Positions 1-13,577 of a stretch of 64,000 nt of DNA are shown here, piece after piece. Position numbers and translations under genes: made by a program. Each line of letters begins with the position of its first letter. The first letter of the stretch is position 1. The stretch comes from Xylocopa sonorina. Its lineage: Eukaryota; Arthropoda; Insecta; Hymenoptera; Apidae. Where the stretch lies: positions 1,116,001 through 1,180,000 of the forward strand of contig NW_027490149.1 in assembly GCF_050948175.1 (NCBI RefSeq). Reading direction: 5' to 3'. The notes beneath the pieces were generated by a model, which ran no database searches, was not told the DNA's origin, and was given only the letters and a program-made list of their open reading frames with translations.

Positions 1-1802
1 TTCTTTGCTAGGAAATAGCGTTTGCAGATGTCAAAGTATCGAAGCAATAGAGTTCAAATGATTCTTAAAACGCGATATCGCATCTCATTTCTATGTTCCA
101 TGGTAAGATATAACATGATTTGCGAAGTGTTATGTATTCCTCGTCTACACTTCAAATGAATGTAAATGCGAAACTTCCGTGCAAGGAAATAGCGTTTGCA
201 AATGTCTACCTATCGTAGCAGTAGTGTTCTAATGCTTCTTAGAACGCGATGTCGCATCTCATTTCAATGTTTCATGGTAAGATATAATATGATTTGCGAA
301 GTGTTATGTATTCCTCGTCTACACTTCAAATGAATGTAAATGCGACACTTCCTTGCAAGGAAATAGCGTTTGCAGATGTCTACGTATCGAAGCAATAGAG
401 TTCAAATGCTTCTTAAAACGAGATATTGCATCTCATATCTATGTTTCATGATAAGATATAATATTCATTGCGAAGTGTTGTGCATTCCTCGCCTACAATT
501 CAAATGAATGTAAATGCGACACTTCCTTGCTAGGAAATAGCGTTTGCAGATGTCTACGTATCGAAGTAATAGAGTTCAAATGCTACTTAAAACGCGATAT
601 CGCATCTCACTTCGATGTTTCATGGTAAGATGTAATATTATTTGCGAAGTGTTATGTATTCCTCGCCTATACTTCAAATGAATGTAAATGCGAGACTTCT
701 TTGCTAGGAAATAGCGTTTGCAAATGTCTACCTATCGTAGCAATAGTGTTCTAATGCTTCTTAAAACGCGATATCGCATCTCATTTCTATGTTTCATGGT
801 AAGATATAATATGATTTGCGAAGTATCATGTATTCCTCGACTACACTTCAAATGAATGTAAATCCGACACTTCCTTGCTAGGAAATAGCATCTGCAGATG
901 TCTAGGTATCGTAGCAATAGAGTTCTAATGCTTCTTAAAACGCGATATCGCATCTCATTTCCATGTTTCATGGTATGATATAATATGATTTGCGAAGTAT
1001 CATGTATTCCTCGTCTACATTTCAAATGAATGTAAATGCGACACTTCCTTGCAAGGACATAGCGTCTGCAGATGTCTAGGTATCGTAGCAATAGAGTTCT
1101 AATGCTTCTTAAAACGCGATATCGCATCTTATTTCTATGTTTCATGGTAAGATGTAATATTATTTGCGAAGTGTTATGTATTCCTCGCCTATACATCAAA
1201 TGAATGTAAATGCGAGACTTCTTTGCTAGGAAATAGCGTTTGCAGATGTCAAAGTATCGAAGCAATAGAGTTCAAATGATTCTTAAAACGCGATATCGCA
1301 TCTCATTTCTATGTTCCATGGTAAGATATAACATGATTTGCGAAGTGTTATGTATTCCTCGTCTACACTTCAAATGAATGTAAATGCGAAACTTCCGTGC
1401 AAGGAAATAGCGTTTGCAAATGTCTACCTATCGTAGCAGTAGTGTTCTAATGCTTCTTAGAACGCGATGTCGCATCTCATTTCAATGTTTCATGGTAAGA
1501 TATAATATGATTTGCGAAGTGTTATGTATTCCTCGTCTACACTTCAAATGAATGTAAATGCGACACTTCCTTGCAAGGAAATAGCGTTTGCAGATGTCTA
1601 CGTATCGAAGCAATAGAGTTCAAATGCTTCTTAAAACGAGATATTGCATCTCATATCTATGTTTCATGATAAGATATAATATTCATTGCGAAGTGTTGTG
1701 CATTCCTCGCCTACAATTCAAATGAATGTAAATGCGACACTTCCTTGCTAGGAAATAGCGTTTGCAGATGTCTACGTATCGAAGTAATAGAGTTCAAATG
1801 CT
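1..1802. repeat. 7-monomer higher-order repeat at window start
   Basis: Bases 1-584 and 1219-1802 read as identical with an offset of 1218 bp, exactly seven monomers. They share private variants such as TCAAAGTATCGAAGC, ATGTTCCATGG and CTTCCGTGC. The match ends at 585/1803, where TGCTACTT meets TGCTTCTT. The first copy probably begins before the window. Confidence 0.9.
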
Positions 1803-4522
1803 TCTTAAAACGAGATATTGCATCTAATATTTTTGTTTCCTGATAAGATATAATATTCATTGCGATGTGTTATGCATTCCTCGACTACGATTCAATTGAA
1901 TGTAAATGCGACACTTCCTTGCGAGGAAATAGCGTTTGCAGATGTCTAGGTATCGCAGCAATAGAGTTCTTATGATTGTTAAAACGCGATATCGCATCTC
2001 ATTTCTATGTTTCATGGTAAGATATAATATGATTTGCGAAGTATGATGTATTCCTCGTCTACACTTCAAATGAATGTAAATGCGACACTTCCTTGCTAGG
2101 AAATAGCGTCTGCAGATGTCTAGGTATCGTAGCAATAGAGTTCTAATGCTTCATAAAACGCGATATCGCATCTCAATTCTATGTTTCATGGTAAGATATA
2201 ATATGATTTGCGAAGTGTTATGTATTCCTCGTCTACACTTCAAATGAATGTAAATGCGACACTTCCTTGCAAGGAAATAGCGTTTGCAGATGTCTACGTA
2301 TCGAAGCAACAGAGTTCAAATGCTTCCTAAAACGAGATATTGCATCTCATATCTATGTTTCATGATAAGATATAATATTCATTGCGAAGTGTTATGCATT
2401 CCTCGTCTACGATTCAAATGAATGTAAATGCGACACTTCCTTGCAAGGAAATAGCGTTTGCAGATGTCTACGTATCGTAGCAATAGAGTTCTTTTGATTC
2501 TTAAAACGCGATATCGCATCTCATTTCTATGTTTCATGGTAAGATATAATAAGATTTGCGAAGTACTGTGTATTCCTCGTCTACACTTCAAATGAATGTG
2601 AATGCGACACTACCTTGCAAGGAAATAGCGTTTGCAGATGTCTACGTATCGTAGCAATAGAGTTCTAATGCTTCTTAAAACGCGATATCGCATCTCATTT
2701 CTATGTTTCATAGTAAGATATAATATGATTTGCGAAGTGTCATGTATTCCTCGTCTACACTACAAATGAATGTAAATGCGACACTTCCTTGCTAGGAAAT
2801 AGCGTCTGCAGATGTCTAGGTATCGTAGCAATAGAGATCTAATGCTTCTTAAAACGCGATATCGCATCTCATTTCTATGATTCATGGTAAGATATAATAT
2901 GATTTGCGAAGTGTTATGTATTCCTCGTCTACACTTCAAATGAATGTAAATGCGACACTTCCTTGCAAGGAAATAGCGATTGCAGATGTCTACGTCTCGT
3001 AGCAATAGAGTTCATATGATTTTTAAAACGAGATATTGCATCTCATATCTATGTTTCCTGATAAGATATAATATTCATTGCGAAGTGTTATGCATTCCTC
3101 GTCTACGATTCAAATGAATGTAAATGCGACATTTCCTTGCAAGGAAATAGCGTTTGCAGATGTCAACGTATCGTAGCAATAGAGTTCTTATGATTCTTAA
3201 AACGCGATATCGCACCTCATTTCTATGTTTCATGGTAAGATATAATATGATTTGCGAAGTATTGTGTATTCCTCGTCTACACTTCAAATGAATGTAAATG
3301 CGACACTTCCTTGCAAGGAAATAGCGATTGCAGATCTCTACGTCTCGTAGCAATAGAGTTCATATGATTCTTAAAACGCGATATCGCATCTCATTCTAAT
3401 GTTTCATGGTAAGATATAACATGATTTGCGAAGTGTTATGTATTCCTTGTCTACGATTCAAATGAATGTAAATGCGACACTTCCTTGCAAGGAAATAGCG
3501 TTTGCAGATGTCTACGTATCGTAGCAATAGAGTTCAAATGCTTCTTAAAACGCGATATCGCATCTCATTTCTATGTTTCATGGTAAGATATAATATGATT
3601 TGCGAAGTGTTATGTATTCCTCGTCTACACATCAACTAAATGTAAATGCGCACTTCCTTGCTAGGAAATAGCGTTTGCAGATGTCTACGTATCGAAGTAA
3701 TAGAGTTCAAATGCTTCTTAAAACGAGATATTGCATCTCATATTTTTGTTTCCTGATAAGATATAATATTCATTGCGATGTGTTATGCATTGCTCGACTA
3801 CGATTCAATTGAATGTAAATGCGACACTTCCTTGCGAGGAAATAGCGTTTGCAGATGTCTAGGTATCGTAGCAATAGAGTTCTTATGATTGTTAAAACGC
3901 GATATCGCATCTCATTTCTATGTTTCATGGTAAGATATAATATGATTTGCGAAGTATGATGTATTCCTCGTCTACACTTCAAATGAATGTAAATGCGACA
4001 CTTCCTTGCTAGGAAATAGCGTCTGCAGATGTCTAGGTATCGTAGCAATAGAGTTCTAATGCTTCATAAAACGCGATATCGCATCTCAATTCTATGTTTC
4101 ATGGTAAGATATAATATGATTTGCGAAGTGTTATGTATTCCTCGTCTACACTTCAAATGAATGTAAATGCGACACTTCCTTGCAAGGAAATAGCGATTGC
4201 AGATGTCTACGTCTCGTAGCAATAGAGTTCATATGATTTTTAAAACGAGATATTGCATCTCATATCTATGTTTCCTGATAAGATATAATATTCATTGCGA
4301 AGTGTTATGCATTCCTCGTCTACGATTCAAATGAATGTAAATGCGACATTTCCTTGCAAGGAAATAGCGTTTGCAGATGTCAACGTATCGTAGCAATAGA
4401 GTTCTTATGATTCTTAAAACGCGATATCGCATCTCATTTCTATGTTTCATGGTAAGATATAATATGATTTGCGAAGTATTGTGTATTCCTCGTCTACACT
4501 TCAAATGAATGTAAATGCGACA
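1740..4522. repeat. Mosaic of 11- and 7-monomer repeats
   Basis: Bases about 1740-2282 match about 3653-4195 at an offset of 1913 (eleven monomers less one base). They are marked by CATATTTTTGTTTCC-like and CGACTACGATTCAATTG variants. Immediately after this, about 4167-4522 switches partner and matches about 2950-3305 at an offset of 1217, marked by GCGATTGCAG and CTACGTCTCG. The switch shows that this stretch was assembled by more than one exchange. Confidence 0.8.
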
Positions 4523-7229
4523 CATCCTGGCTAGGAAATAGCGTCTGCAGATGTCTACGTATCGTAGCAATAGGGTTCATATGATTCTTAAAACGCGATA
4601 TCGCATCTCATATCTATGTTTCATGATAAGATATAATATGATTTGCGAAGTGTGATGTATTCCTCGTCTACACTTCAAATGAATGTAAATGCGACACTTC
4701 CTTGCAAGTAAATAGCGTTTGCAGATGTCTACGTCTCGTAGCAATAGAGTTCATATGATTCTTAAAACGCGATATCGCATCTCAATTCTATGTTTCATGG
4801 TTAGATATAACATGATTTGCGAAGTGTTATGTATTCCTTGTCTACACTTCAAATGAATGTGAATGCGATGCTTCCTCGCCAGGAAATAGCGTCTGCAGAT
4901 GTCTAGGTATCGTAGCAATAGAGTTCATATGTTCTTAAAACGCGATATCGCATCTCAATTCTATGTTTCATAGTAAGATATAACATGATTTGCGAAGTGT
5001 TATGTATTCCTTGTCTACACTTCAAATGAATGTGAATGCGATACTTCCTCGATAGGAAATAGCGTTTGCAGATGTCTACGTATCGTAGCAACAGCTTTCT
5101 AATGCTACTCAAAACGCGATATCGAATTTCATTTCTATGTTTCATGGTAAGATATAATATGATTTGCGACGTGTCATGTATTCCTCGTCTACACTACAAA
5201 TGAATGTAAATGCGACACTTCCTTGCAAGGAAATAGCGTTTGCAGATGTCTACGTATCGAAGCAATAGTGTTCAAATGCTTCTTAAAACGCGATATCGCA
5301 TCTCATCTCTATGTTTCATGGTAAGATATAATATGATTTGCGAAGTATCATGTATTCCTCGTCTACACTTCAAATGAATGTAAATGCGACTCTTCCTTGC
5401 AAGGAAATAGCGTTTGCAGATGTCCACGTGTCGAAGCAATAGAGTTCAAATGCTTCCTAAAACAAGATATCGCATCTTAATTCTATGTTTCATGATAGGA
5501 TGTAATATTCATTGCGAAGTGTTATGTATTCCTCGCCTACACTTCAAATGAATGTAAATGCGACACTTCCTTGCTAGGAAATAGCGTTTGCAGATGTCTA
5601 CGTATCGAAGCAATACAGTTCAAATGCTTCTTAAAACGAGATATTGCTTCACATATCTATGTTTCCTGATAAGATATAATATTCATTCCGAAGTGTTATG
5701 CATTCCTCGTCTACGATTCAAATGAATGTAAATGCGACACTTCCTTGCAAGGAAATAGCGTTTGCAGATGTCTACGTATCGCAGCAATAGAGTTCTTATG
5801 ATTCTTAAAACGCGATATCGCATCTCATTTCTATGTTTCATGATATGATGTAATATTCATTGCGAAGTGTTATGTATTCCTCGCCTACACTTCAAATGAA
5901 TATAAATGCGACACTTCCTCGCTAGGAAATGGCGTTTGCAGATGTCTACGTATCGTAGCAATGGATTTCTAATGCTTCTTAAAACGCGATATCGCATCTC
6001 ATTTCTATGTTTCATGGTATGATATAATATGATTTGCGAAGTGTTATGTATTACTCGTCTATACTTCAAATGAATGTGAATGCGATACTTCCTCGCTAGG
6101 AAATAGCGTTTGCAGATGTCTACGTATCGTAGCAATAGCTTTCTAATGCTACTTAAAACGCGATATCGAATCTCATTTTTATGTTTCATGGTAAGATATA
6201 ATATGATTTGCGAAGTGTCATGTATTCCTCGTCTACACTACAAATGAATGTAAATGCGACACTTCCTTGCAAGGAAATAGCGTTTGCAGATGTCTACGTA
6301 TCGAAGCAATAGAGTTCAAATGCTTCCTAAAACGAGATATTGCATCTCATATCTATGTTTCATGATAAGATGTAATATTCATTGCGAAGTGTTATGTATT
6401 CCTCGCCTACACTTCAAATGAATATAAATGCGACACTTCCTTGCTAGGAAATAGCGTTTGCAGATGTCTACGTATCGAAGCAATAGAGTTCAAATGCTTC
6501 TTAAAACGAGATATTGCATCTCATATCTATGTTTCCTGATAAGATATAATATTCATTGCGAAGTGTTATGCATTCCTCGTCTACTCTTCAAATGAATGTA
6601 AATGCGACACTTCCTTGCTAGGAAATAGCGTCTGCAGTTGTGTAGGTATCGTAACAATAGTGTTCTAATGCTTCTTAAAACGCGATATCGCATGTCATTT
6701 CTCTGTTTCATGGTAAGATATAATATGATTTGCGAAGTGTCATGTATTCCTCGTCTACACTTCAAATGAATGTAAATGCGACACTTCCTTGCTAGGAAAT
6801 AGCGTCTGCAGATGTCTAGGTATCGTAGCAATGGAGTTCTAAAACTTCTTAAAACGCGATGTCGCATCTCATTTCTATGTTTCATGGTAAGATGTAATAT
6901 GATCTGCGAAGTGTTATGTATTCCTCGTCTACACTTCAAATGAATGTAAATGCGACACTTCTTTGCTAGGAAATAGCGTCTGCAGATGTCTACCTATCGT
7001 AGTAATAGTGTTCTAATGCTTCTTAAAACACGATATCACATCTCATTTCTATGTTTCATGGTAAGATATAATATGATTTGCGAAATATCATGTATTCCTC
7101 GTTTACACTTCAAATGAATGTAAATGCAACACTACCTTGCAAGGAAATAGTGTCTGCAGATGTCTAGGTATCGTAGCAATAGAGTTCTAATGCTTCTTAA
7201 AACGCGATATCGCATCTTATTTCTATGTT

Positions 7230-8049
7230 TCATGGTAAGATGTAATATTATTTGCGAAGTGTTATGTATTCCTCGCCTATACTTCAAATGAATGTAAATG
7301 CGAGACTTCTCTGCTAGGAAATAGCGTTTGCAAATGTCTACCTATCGTAGCAATAGTGTTCTAATGCTTCTTAAAACGCGATATCGCATCTCATTTCTAT
7401 GTTTCATGGTAAGATATAATATGATTTGCGAAGTATCATGTATTCCTCGTCTACACTTCAAATGAATGTAAATGCGACACTTCCTTGCTAGGAAATAGCA
7501 TCTGCAGATGTCTAGGTATCGTAGCAATAGAGTTCTAATGCTTCTTAAAACGCGATATCGCATCTTATTTCTATGTTTCATGGTAAGATGTAATATTATT
7601 TGCGACGTGTTATGTATTCCTCGCCTATACTTCAAATGAATGTAAATGCGAGACTTCTTTGCTAGGAAATAGCGTTTGCAAATGTCTACCTATCGTAGCA
7701 ATAGTGTTCTAATGCTTCTTAAAACGCGATATCGCATCTCATTTCTATGTTTCATGGTAAGATATAATATGATTTGCGAAGTATCATGTATTCCTCGTCT
7801 ACACTTCAAATGAATGTAAATGCGACACTTCCTTGCTAGGAAATAGCATCTGCAGATGTCTAGGTATCGTAGCAATAGAGTTCTAATGCTTCTTAAAACG
7901 CGATATCGCATCTCATTTCTATGTTTCATGGTAAGATATAATATGATTTGCGAAGTATCATGTATTCCTCGTCTACATTTCAAACGAATGTAAATGCGAC
8001 ACTTCCTTGCTAGGAAACAGCGTCTGCAGATGTCTAGGTATCGTAGCAA
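7230..8049. repeat. Dimeric (348-bp) higher-order stretch
   Basis: The variant TGTAATATTATTTGCG recurs at 7241 and 7589, exactly two monomers apart, with the flanking class A monomers repeated alongside. It is also present in the duplicate block at about 31603-32422. Confidence 0.8.
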
Positions 8050-10130
8050 TAGAGTTCAAATGATTCTTAAAACGCGATATCGCATCTCATTTCTATGTTT
8101 CATGGTAAGATATAACATGATTTGCGAAGTGTTATGTATTCCTCGTCTACACTTCAAATGAATGTGAATGCGATACTTCCCCGCTAGGAAATAGCGTTTG
8201 CAGATGTCTACGTATCGAAGCAATAGAGTTCAAATGCTTCCTAAGACGAGATATTGCATCTCATATCTATGTTTCATGATAAGATATAATATTCATTGCG
8301 AAGTGTTATGCATTCCTCGTCTACGATTCAAATGGATGTAAATGCGACACTTCCTTGCTAGGAAATAGCGTTTGCAGATGTTTACGTATCGAAGCAATGG
8401 AGTTCAAATGCTACTTAAAACAAGATATCGCATCTCAATTCTATATTTCATGATAAGATGTAATATTCATTGCGAAGTGTTATGCATTCCTCGTCTACTC
8501 TTCAAATGAATGTAAATGCGACACTTCCTTGCTAGGAAATAGCGTCTGCAGTTGTCTAGGTATCGTAACAATAGTGTTCTAATGCTTCTTAAAACGCGAC
8601 ATCGCATGTCATTTCTATGTTTCATGGTAAGATATAATATGATTTGCGAAGTGTCATGTATTTCTCGTCTACACTTCAAATGAATGTAAATGCGACACTT
8701 CCTTGCTAGGAAATAGCGTCTGCAGATGTCTAGGTATCGTAGCAATAGAGTTCTAAAACTTCTTAAAACGCGATGTCGCATCTCATTTCTATGTTTCATG
8801 GTAAGATGTAATATGATTTGCGAAGTGTTATGTATTCCTCGTCTACACTTCAAATGAATGTAAATGCGACACTTCCTTGCTAGGAAATAGCGTCTGCAGA
8901 TGTCTACCTATCGTAGCAATAGTGTTCTAATGCTTCTTAAAACACGATATCACATGTCATTTCTATGTTTCATGGTAAGATATAATATGATTTGCGAAGT
9001 ATTGTGTATTCCTCGTCTACACTTCAAATGAATGTGAATGCGACACTTCCTCGCTAGGAAATGGCATTTGCAGATGTCTACGTATCGTAGCAATAGATTT
9101 CTAATGCTACTTAAAACGCGATATCGAATCTCATTTCTATGTTTCATGATAAGATGTAATATTCATTGCGAAGTGTTATGTATTCCTCGCCTACACTTCA
9201 AATGAATATAAATGCGACATTTCCTCGCTAGGAAATGGCGTTTGCAGATGTCTACGTATCGTAGCAATAGATTTCTAATGCTTCTTAAAACGCGATATCG
9301 CATCTCATTTCTATGTTTCATGGTAAGATATAATATGAATTGCGAAGTATCATGTATTCTTCGTCTACACTTCAAATGAATGTAAATGCGACTCTCCCTT
9401 GCAAGGAAATAGAGTTTGCAGATGTCTACGTATCGAAGCAATAGAGTTCAAATGCTTCCTAAAACGAGATATTGCATCTCATATCTATGTTTCATGATAA
9501 GATATAATATGATTTGCGAAGTGTCATGTATTCCACGTCTACACTACAAATGAATGTAAATGCGACACTTCCTTGCAAGGAAATAGCGTTTGCAGATGTC
9601 TACGTATCGAAGCAATAGAGTTCAAATGCTTCCTAAAACGAGATATTGCATCTCATATCTATGTTTCATGATAAGATATAATATTCATTGCGAAGTGTTA
9701 TGCATTCCAGCTCTACGATTCAAATGGATGTAAATGCGACACTTCCTTGCTAGGAAATAGCGTCTGCAGATGTCTAGGTATCGTAGCAATTGAGTTCTAA
9801 AACTTCTTAAAACGCGATGTCGCATCTCATTTCTATGTTTCATGGTAAGATATAATATTCATTACGAAGTGTTATGCATTCCTCGTCTACGATTCAAATG
9901 TATGTAAATGCGACACTTCTTTGCTAGGAAATAGCGTTTGCAAATGTCTACCAATCGTAGCAATAGTGTTCTAATGCTTCTTAAAACGCGATATCGCATC
10001 TCATTTCTATGTTTCATGGTAAGATATAATATGATTTGCGAAGTATCATGTATTCCTCGTCTACACTTCAAATGAATGTAAATGCGACACTTCCTTGCTA
10101 GGAAATAGCGTCTGCAGATGTCTAGGTATC

Positions 10131-10478
10131 GTAGCATTAGAGTTCTAATGCTTCTTAAAACGCGATATCGCATCTCATTTCTATGTTTCATGGAAAGATA
10201 TAATATGATTTGCGAAGTATCATGTATTCCTCGTCTACACTTCAAATCAATGTAAATGCGACACTTTCTTGCTAGGAAATAGCGTCTGCAGATGTCTAGG
10301 TATCGTAGCATTAGAGTTCTAATGCTTCTTAAAACGCGATATCGCATCTCATTTCTATGTTTCATGGAAAGATATAATATGATTTGCGAAGTATCATGTA
10401 TTCCTCGTCTACACTTCAAATCAATGTAAATGCGACACTTCCTTGCTAGGAAATAGCGTCTGCAGATGTCTAGGTATC
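10131..10478. repeat. Adjacent near-identical monomers
   Basis: Monomers 10131-10304 and 10305-10478 share GTAGCATTAG, CATGGAAAGATATAA and TTCAAATCAATG. They differ by about one base (CTTTCTTG versus CTTCCTTG). This is a very recent single-monomer duplication, also present at 34504-34851. Confidence 0.85.
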
Positions 10479-10514
10479 GTAGCAAAAGAGTTCTTATCGT
10501 AGCAATAGTATTTT
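10475..10514. repeat. 20-bp internal micro-duplication in a monomer
   Basis: TATCGTAGCA starts at 10475 and again at 10495, so about 20 bp is doubled inside one monomer. The same event is present at 34848-34887 in the duplicate block, which makes it a useful private marker. Confidence 0.85.
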
Positions 10515-13500
10515 AATGCTTCTTAAAACGCGATATCGCATCTCATTTCTATGTTTCATGGTAAGATATAATATGATTTGCGAAGTGTTACGTATTCCTC
10601 GTCTACAATTCAAATGAATGTAAATGCGACACTTCCTTGCAAGGAAATAGCGTTTGCAGATGTCTACGTATCGAAGCAATAGAGTTCAAATGCTTCCTAA
10701 AACGAGATATTGCATCTCATATCTATGTTTCATGATAAGATATAATATTCATTGCGAAGTGTTATGCATTCCTCGCCTGCGATTCAAATGGATGTAAATG
10801 CGACACTTCCTTCCTAGGAAACAGCGTTTGCAGATGTCTACGTATCGTAGCAATAGAGTTCAAATGCTTCTAAAAACAAGATATCGCATTTCATATCTAT
10901 GTTTCATGATAAGATATAATATTCATTGCAAAGTGTTATGCATTCCTCGTCTACGATTCAAATGAATGTAAATGCGACACTTCCTTGCAAGGAAATAGCG
11001 TTTGCAGATGTCTACGTATCGAAGCAATAGAGTTCAAATGCTTCCTAAAACGAGATATTGCATCTCATATCTATGTTTCATGATAAGATACAATATTCAT
11101 TGCGAAGTGTTATGCATTCCTCGCCTGCGATTCAAATGGATGTAAATGCGACACTTCCTTGCAAGGAAATAGCGTTTGCAGATGTCTACGTATCGTAGCA
11201 ATAGAGTTCTTATGATTCTTAGAACGCGATATCGCATCTCATTTCTATGTTTCATGGTAAGATATAAAATGATTTGCGAAGTATTGTGTATTCCTCGTCT
11301 ACACTTCAAATGAATGTGAATGCGACACTTCCTCGCTAGGAAATGGCGTTTGCAGATGTCTACATATCGTAGCAATAGATTTCTAATGCTTCTTAAAACG
11401 CGATATCGCATCTTATTTCTATGTTTCATGGTAAGATGTAATATGATTTGCGAAGTGTTATGTATTCCTCGTCTACACTTCAAATGAATGTAAATGCGAC
11501 ACTTCCTTGCAAGGAAATAGCGATTGCAGATGTCTACGTATCGTAGCAATGGAGTTCATATGATTCTTAAAAGGCGAAATCGCATCTCATTTCTATGTTT
11601 CATGGTAAGATATAACATGATTTGCAAAGTGTTATGTATTACTCGTCTACACTTCAAATGAATGTGAATGCGATACTTCCTCGCTAGGAAATAGCGTTTG
11701 CAGATGTCTACGTATCGAAGCAATAGAGTTCAAATGCTTCCTAAAACGAGATATTGCATCTCATATCTATGTTTCATGATAAGATATAATATTCATTGCG
11801 AAGTGTTATGCATTCCAGGTCTGCGATTCAAATGGATGTAAATGCGACACTTCCTTGCTAGGAAATAGCGTCTGCAGTTGTCTATGTATCGTAACAATAG
11901 TGTTCTAATGCTTCTTAAAACGCGATATCGCATCTCATTTCTATCTTTCATGGTAAGATATAATATGATTTGCGAAGTGTCATGTATTACTCGTCTACAC
12001 TTCAAATGAATGTAAATGCGACACTTCCTTGCTAGGAAATAGCGTCTGCAGATGTCGACCTATCGTAGCAATAGTGTTCTAATGCTTCTTAAAACGCGAT
12101 ATCGCACCTCATTTCTATGTTTCATGGTAAGATATAATATGATTTGCGAAGTGTTATGTATTCCTCGTCTACACTTCAAATGAATGTGAATGCGATACTT
12201 CCTCGCTAGGAAATAGCGTTTGCAGATGTCTACGTATCGTAGCAACAGCTTTCTAATGCTACTCAAAACGCGATATCGAATCTCATTTCTATGTTTCATG
12301 GTAAGATATAATATGATTTGCGACGTGTCATGTATTCCTCGTCTACACTACAAATGAATGTAAATGCGACACTTCCTTGCAACGAAATAGCGTTTCCAGA
12401 TGTCTACGTATCGAAGCAATAGAGTTCAAACGCTTCTTAAAACGCGATATCGCATCTCATCTCTATGTTTCATGGTAAGATATAATATGATTTGCGAAGT
12501 ATCATGTATTCCTCGTCTACACTCCAAATGAATGTAAATGCGACTCTTCCTTGCAAGGAAATAGCGTTTGCAGATGTCTAGGTATCGAAGCAATAGAGTT
12601 CAAATGCTTCCTAAAACGAGATATTGCATCTCATATCTATGTTTCATGATAAGATATAATATTCATTGCGAAGTGTTATGCATTCCTCGTCTACTATTCA
12701 AATGGATGTAAATGCGACTCTTCCTTGCAAGGAAATAGCGTTTGCAGATGTCTACGTATCGAAGCAATAGAGTTCAAATGCTTCCTAAAACGAGATATTG
12801 CATCTCATATCTATCTTTCATGATAAGATATAATATTCATTGCGAAGTGTTATGCATTCCTCGTCTACGATTCAAATGGATGTAAATGCGACACTTCCTT
12901 GCTAGGAATTAGCGTTTGCAGATGTCTACGTATCGAAGCAATACAGTTCAAATGCTTCTTAAAACGAGATATTCAATCTCATATCTATGTTTCCTGATAA
13001 GATATAATATTCATTGCGAAGTGTTATGCATTCCTCGACTACGATTCAAATGAATGTAAATGCGACACTTCCTTGCAAGGAAATAGCGTTTGCAGATGTC
13101 TACGTATCGTAGCAATAGAGTTCTTATGATTCTTAAAACGCGTTATCTGATCTCATTTCTATGTTTCATGGTAAGATATAATATGATTTGCGAAGTATTG
13201 TGTATTCCTCGTCTACACTTCAAATGAATGTGAATGCGAAACTTCCTCGCTAGGAAATAGCGTTTGCAGATGTCTACGTATCGTAGGAATAGCTTTCTAA
13301 TGCTACTTAAAACGCGATATCGAATCTCATTTCTATGTTTCATGATAAGATGTAATATTCATTGCGAGGTGTTATGTATTCTTCGTCTACACTTCAAATG
13401 AATGTAAATGCGACTCTCCCTTGCAAGGAAATAGCGTTTGCAGTTGACTACGTATCGAAGCAATAGAGTTCAAATGCTTCCTAAAACGAGATATTGCATC

Positions 13501-13577
13501 TCATATCTATGTTTCATGATAAGATATAATATTCATTGCGAAGTGTTATGTATTCTTCGTCTACACTTCAAATGAAT

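Larger units (their letters stand above)
5402..13247. repeat. 7.85-kb duplicated satellite block, copy 1
   Basis: The block recurs at 29775-37620 with a constant offset of 24373 bp and only a scatter of substitutions, for example GTTGTGTAGG versus GTTGTCTAGG near 6635. It spans about 45 monomers. The left breakpoint lies at TTGCAAGG/TTGCTAGG (5401) and the right one just after GCGAAACTTCCT (13247). Even indels are shared, including the 20-bp micro-duplication at 10475-10514. Confidence 0.9.

Noticed and set aside
1..5400. CRISPR-like array
   Set aside because: Repeats are contiguous 174-bp monomers without unique spacers, and no cas genes are present. This is satellite DNA.
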